The notes under the pieces: generated by a model | What the model was told of the DNA's origin: nothing | The model's input: the letters and a program-made list of their open reading frames with translations, nothing else | Databases searched by the model: none | From: Faucicola mancuniensis | GTDB lineage: Bacteria; Pseudomonadota; Gammaproteobacteria; Pseudomonadales; Moraxellaceae | Reading direction: 5' to 3' | DNA: 64,000 bases | NCBI RefSeq assembly: GCF_046523945.1 | Contig: NZ_CP171363.1 | Coordinates: 1,426,001-1,490,000, forward strand | Program-made: the position numbers and the translations under genes | Part shown: one piece after another, positions 63,097-64,000 of the stretch | How the letters are laid out: every line of letters starts with the position of its first letter | Position numbering within the stretch: position 1 is the stretch's first letter

Positions 63097-64000
63097 ATGG
63101 TAAAAATTCGTGATAGCTTACCGCTAATTAATGGGGTAGATGCCGACCATGATAGTGCAACTATGTTGGCAAATATCACAGGGCAACGCCATTTTACCCA
63201 TACTGAGCTTCCTGTGATTTCCGATTCGGCAAGCCAAATTATTGATGAATATATCATTGATACTGATGCGTGGCTGACAGCGATTGCCAAGCGTTGCCAC
63301 CAAGATTCTTTACCAAAACTAAAAAAAGCCTGTGATATTTTAACCGCTCAAGATTTGCAGTCCCATTCAGCTCGGTCTAATGCTTTTTTGACAGGGGTCG
63401 GCATGGCGGATATTTTGGCGTATTTGTACCAAGAAGAAGCCACGTTGGTCGCAGGTATGCTGTACCGTTCGGCTCGTAAAAAGGTGTTGAGTGAAAAACA
63501 AATCCGTAGCGAATTTGGCAATGAAGTGGCAGATTTGGTAAATGAAACCTTAAAACTTGGGCGTTTGTCCGATTTGATTGAAAATAACAAACGCTTAGAA
63601 GACCATTTTAACAACAACCAAAAAGAGCAATTAACGGGCATTTATAGTATGCTCATTTCCATGACAAATGACGTGCGAGTGGTGTTGATAAAACTTGCCG
63701 AGCGTACCTTTGCCATGCGAGAGTTATCATTTGCCACCCCAGAGCGTCAGCAACGTGTGGCACGAGAAGTGATGACGATTTATGCCCCATTGGCTCACCG
63801 TTTGGGGATTGCTCAATTAAAATGGGAATTGGAAGATTTATCATTTCGTTACCTTGCACCAGAGCGTTATAAAGAAATTGCCAAATTGCTCAACGAAAAA
63901 CGCAGTGAGCGTGAAAGCTATATTGAGCGTGTCGCAGGGCAGTTACGCCAAGCCTTAGCTGAGCATGGTATTCAAGGCGAAATCTCTGGGCGTGTGAAAC
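63097..64000 (+). CDS. relA: GTP pyrophosphokinase RelA, N-terminal part
   Basis: ATG 63097 follows TTGGAG; 301 codons are visible before the window ends. The HD-domain region is present (GVGMADILAYLYQEEATLVAGMLYRS), but the catalytic HD pair and the HDT/EDT signature of the ppGpp hydrolase are missing, as in gammaproteobacterial RelA and unlike SpoT. The segment SMTNDVRVVLIKLAERTFAMREL and YAPLAHRLGIAQLKWELEDLSFRYL leads into the synthetase domain, which is mostly outside. RelA makes (p)ppGpp on starved ribosomes. Confidence 0.92.
   Translation, partial: MVKIRDSLPLINGVDADHDSATMLANITGQRHFTHTELPVISDSASQIIDEYIIDTDAWLTAIAKRCHQDSLPKLKKACDILTAQDLQSHSARSNAFLTGVGMADILAYLYQEEATLVAGMLYRSARKKVLSEKQIRSEFGNEVADLVNETLKLGRLSDLIENNKRLEDHFNNNQKEQLTGIYSMLISMTNDVRVVLIKLAERTFAMRELSFATPERQQRVAREVMTIYAPLAHRLGIAQLKWELEDLSFRYLAPERYKEIAKLLNEKRSERESYIERVAGQLRQALAEHGIQGEISGRVK

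Noticed and set aside
1..64000. CRISPR arrays, rRNA genes and complete tRNA genes
   Set aside because: No regularly spaced direct repeats, no rRNA segments and no convincing tRNA cloverleaf were seen by eye on either strand.
1..64000. Reassignment of UGA to Trp, suggested by two in-frame TGA codons
   Set aside because: TGA cleanly ends many normal genes here, including the DUF58, transglutaminase, rluE and DUF1877 genes, so it is a regular stop codon.

Overview
The window looks like a chromosomal segment of an AT-rich gammaproteobacterium of the family Moraxellaceae, most likely Moraxella or a close relative. The reasons are the low GC content, the FimX-type c-di-GMP protein, the dnaB-alr and pheT-ihfA neighbourhoods, and protein styles close to Acinetobacter and Psychrobacter. 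This is inference from recognised families; no database was searched. Most of the window is housekeeping sequence, with three copies of one IS5-like element and several decayed genes around them.

Layout. 1-5.8 kb: divergent efp/epmB (EF-P and its lysine aminomutase), an unrecognised gene, fimX and a lipid-anchored cytochrome c. 5.8-7.1 kb: a decayed patch (betB remnant, broken unknown gene) carrying IS copy 1. 7.2-17 kb: moxR-DUF58-transglutaminase operon, prfC, pncB and nadE (NAD salvage), and an ABC-2 exporter pair split by a broken small gene. 17-22 kb: a membrane-protein gene with an in-frame stop, an SMR pump, prc, ubiC, rluE and a DUF1877 gene. 22-23.9 kb: a second decayed patch (lysR remnant split by IS copy 2, nitronate monooxygenase remnant). 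23.9-31.5 kb: bcr-type pump, WYL regulator remnant, psd, dtd, rsmJ, uppP, tsaB, a diiron MBL protein and ubiA. 31.8-40.5 kb: a YqiJ-like membrane protein, a flotillin gene with an internal TGA, and a 1899-residue AAA ATPase. 40.5-51.7 kb: capA-like lipoprotein, pheT (without pheS), ihfA, metNIQ, a two-component system with a Spy/CpxP-like lipoprotein, and a small lipoprotein. 51.7-57.6 kb: IS copy 3, rpsF-rpsR-rplI behind a probable S6:S18 leader, dnaB, alr, yaaA. 57.7-64 kb: gloA, a three-gene putative RNA-repair operon behind a structured leader, a DUF1615 lipoprotein and the start of relA.

The two most interesting systems are: (1) a P-loop kinase fused to a T4 Rnl1-like RNA ligase, followed by an unknown protein and a calcineurin-type phosphoesterase, which together carry the activities of bacterial Pnkp RNA repair in split form; and (2) the YqiJ-like/flotillin/giant AAA ATPase cluster, whose joint role I do not know. 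The three IS copies differ in two poly-A runs that decide whether their transposase frames can be joined, and the exact 3-bp target duplications let the interrupted reading frames be rebuilt.
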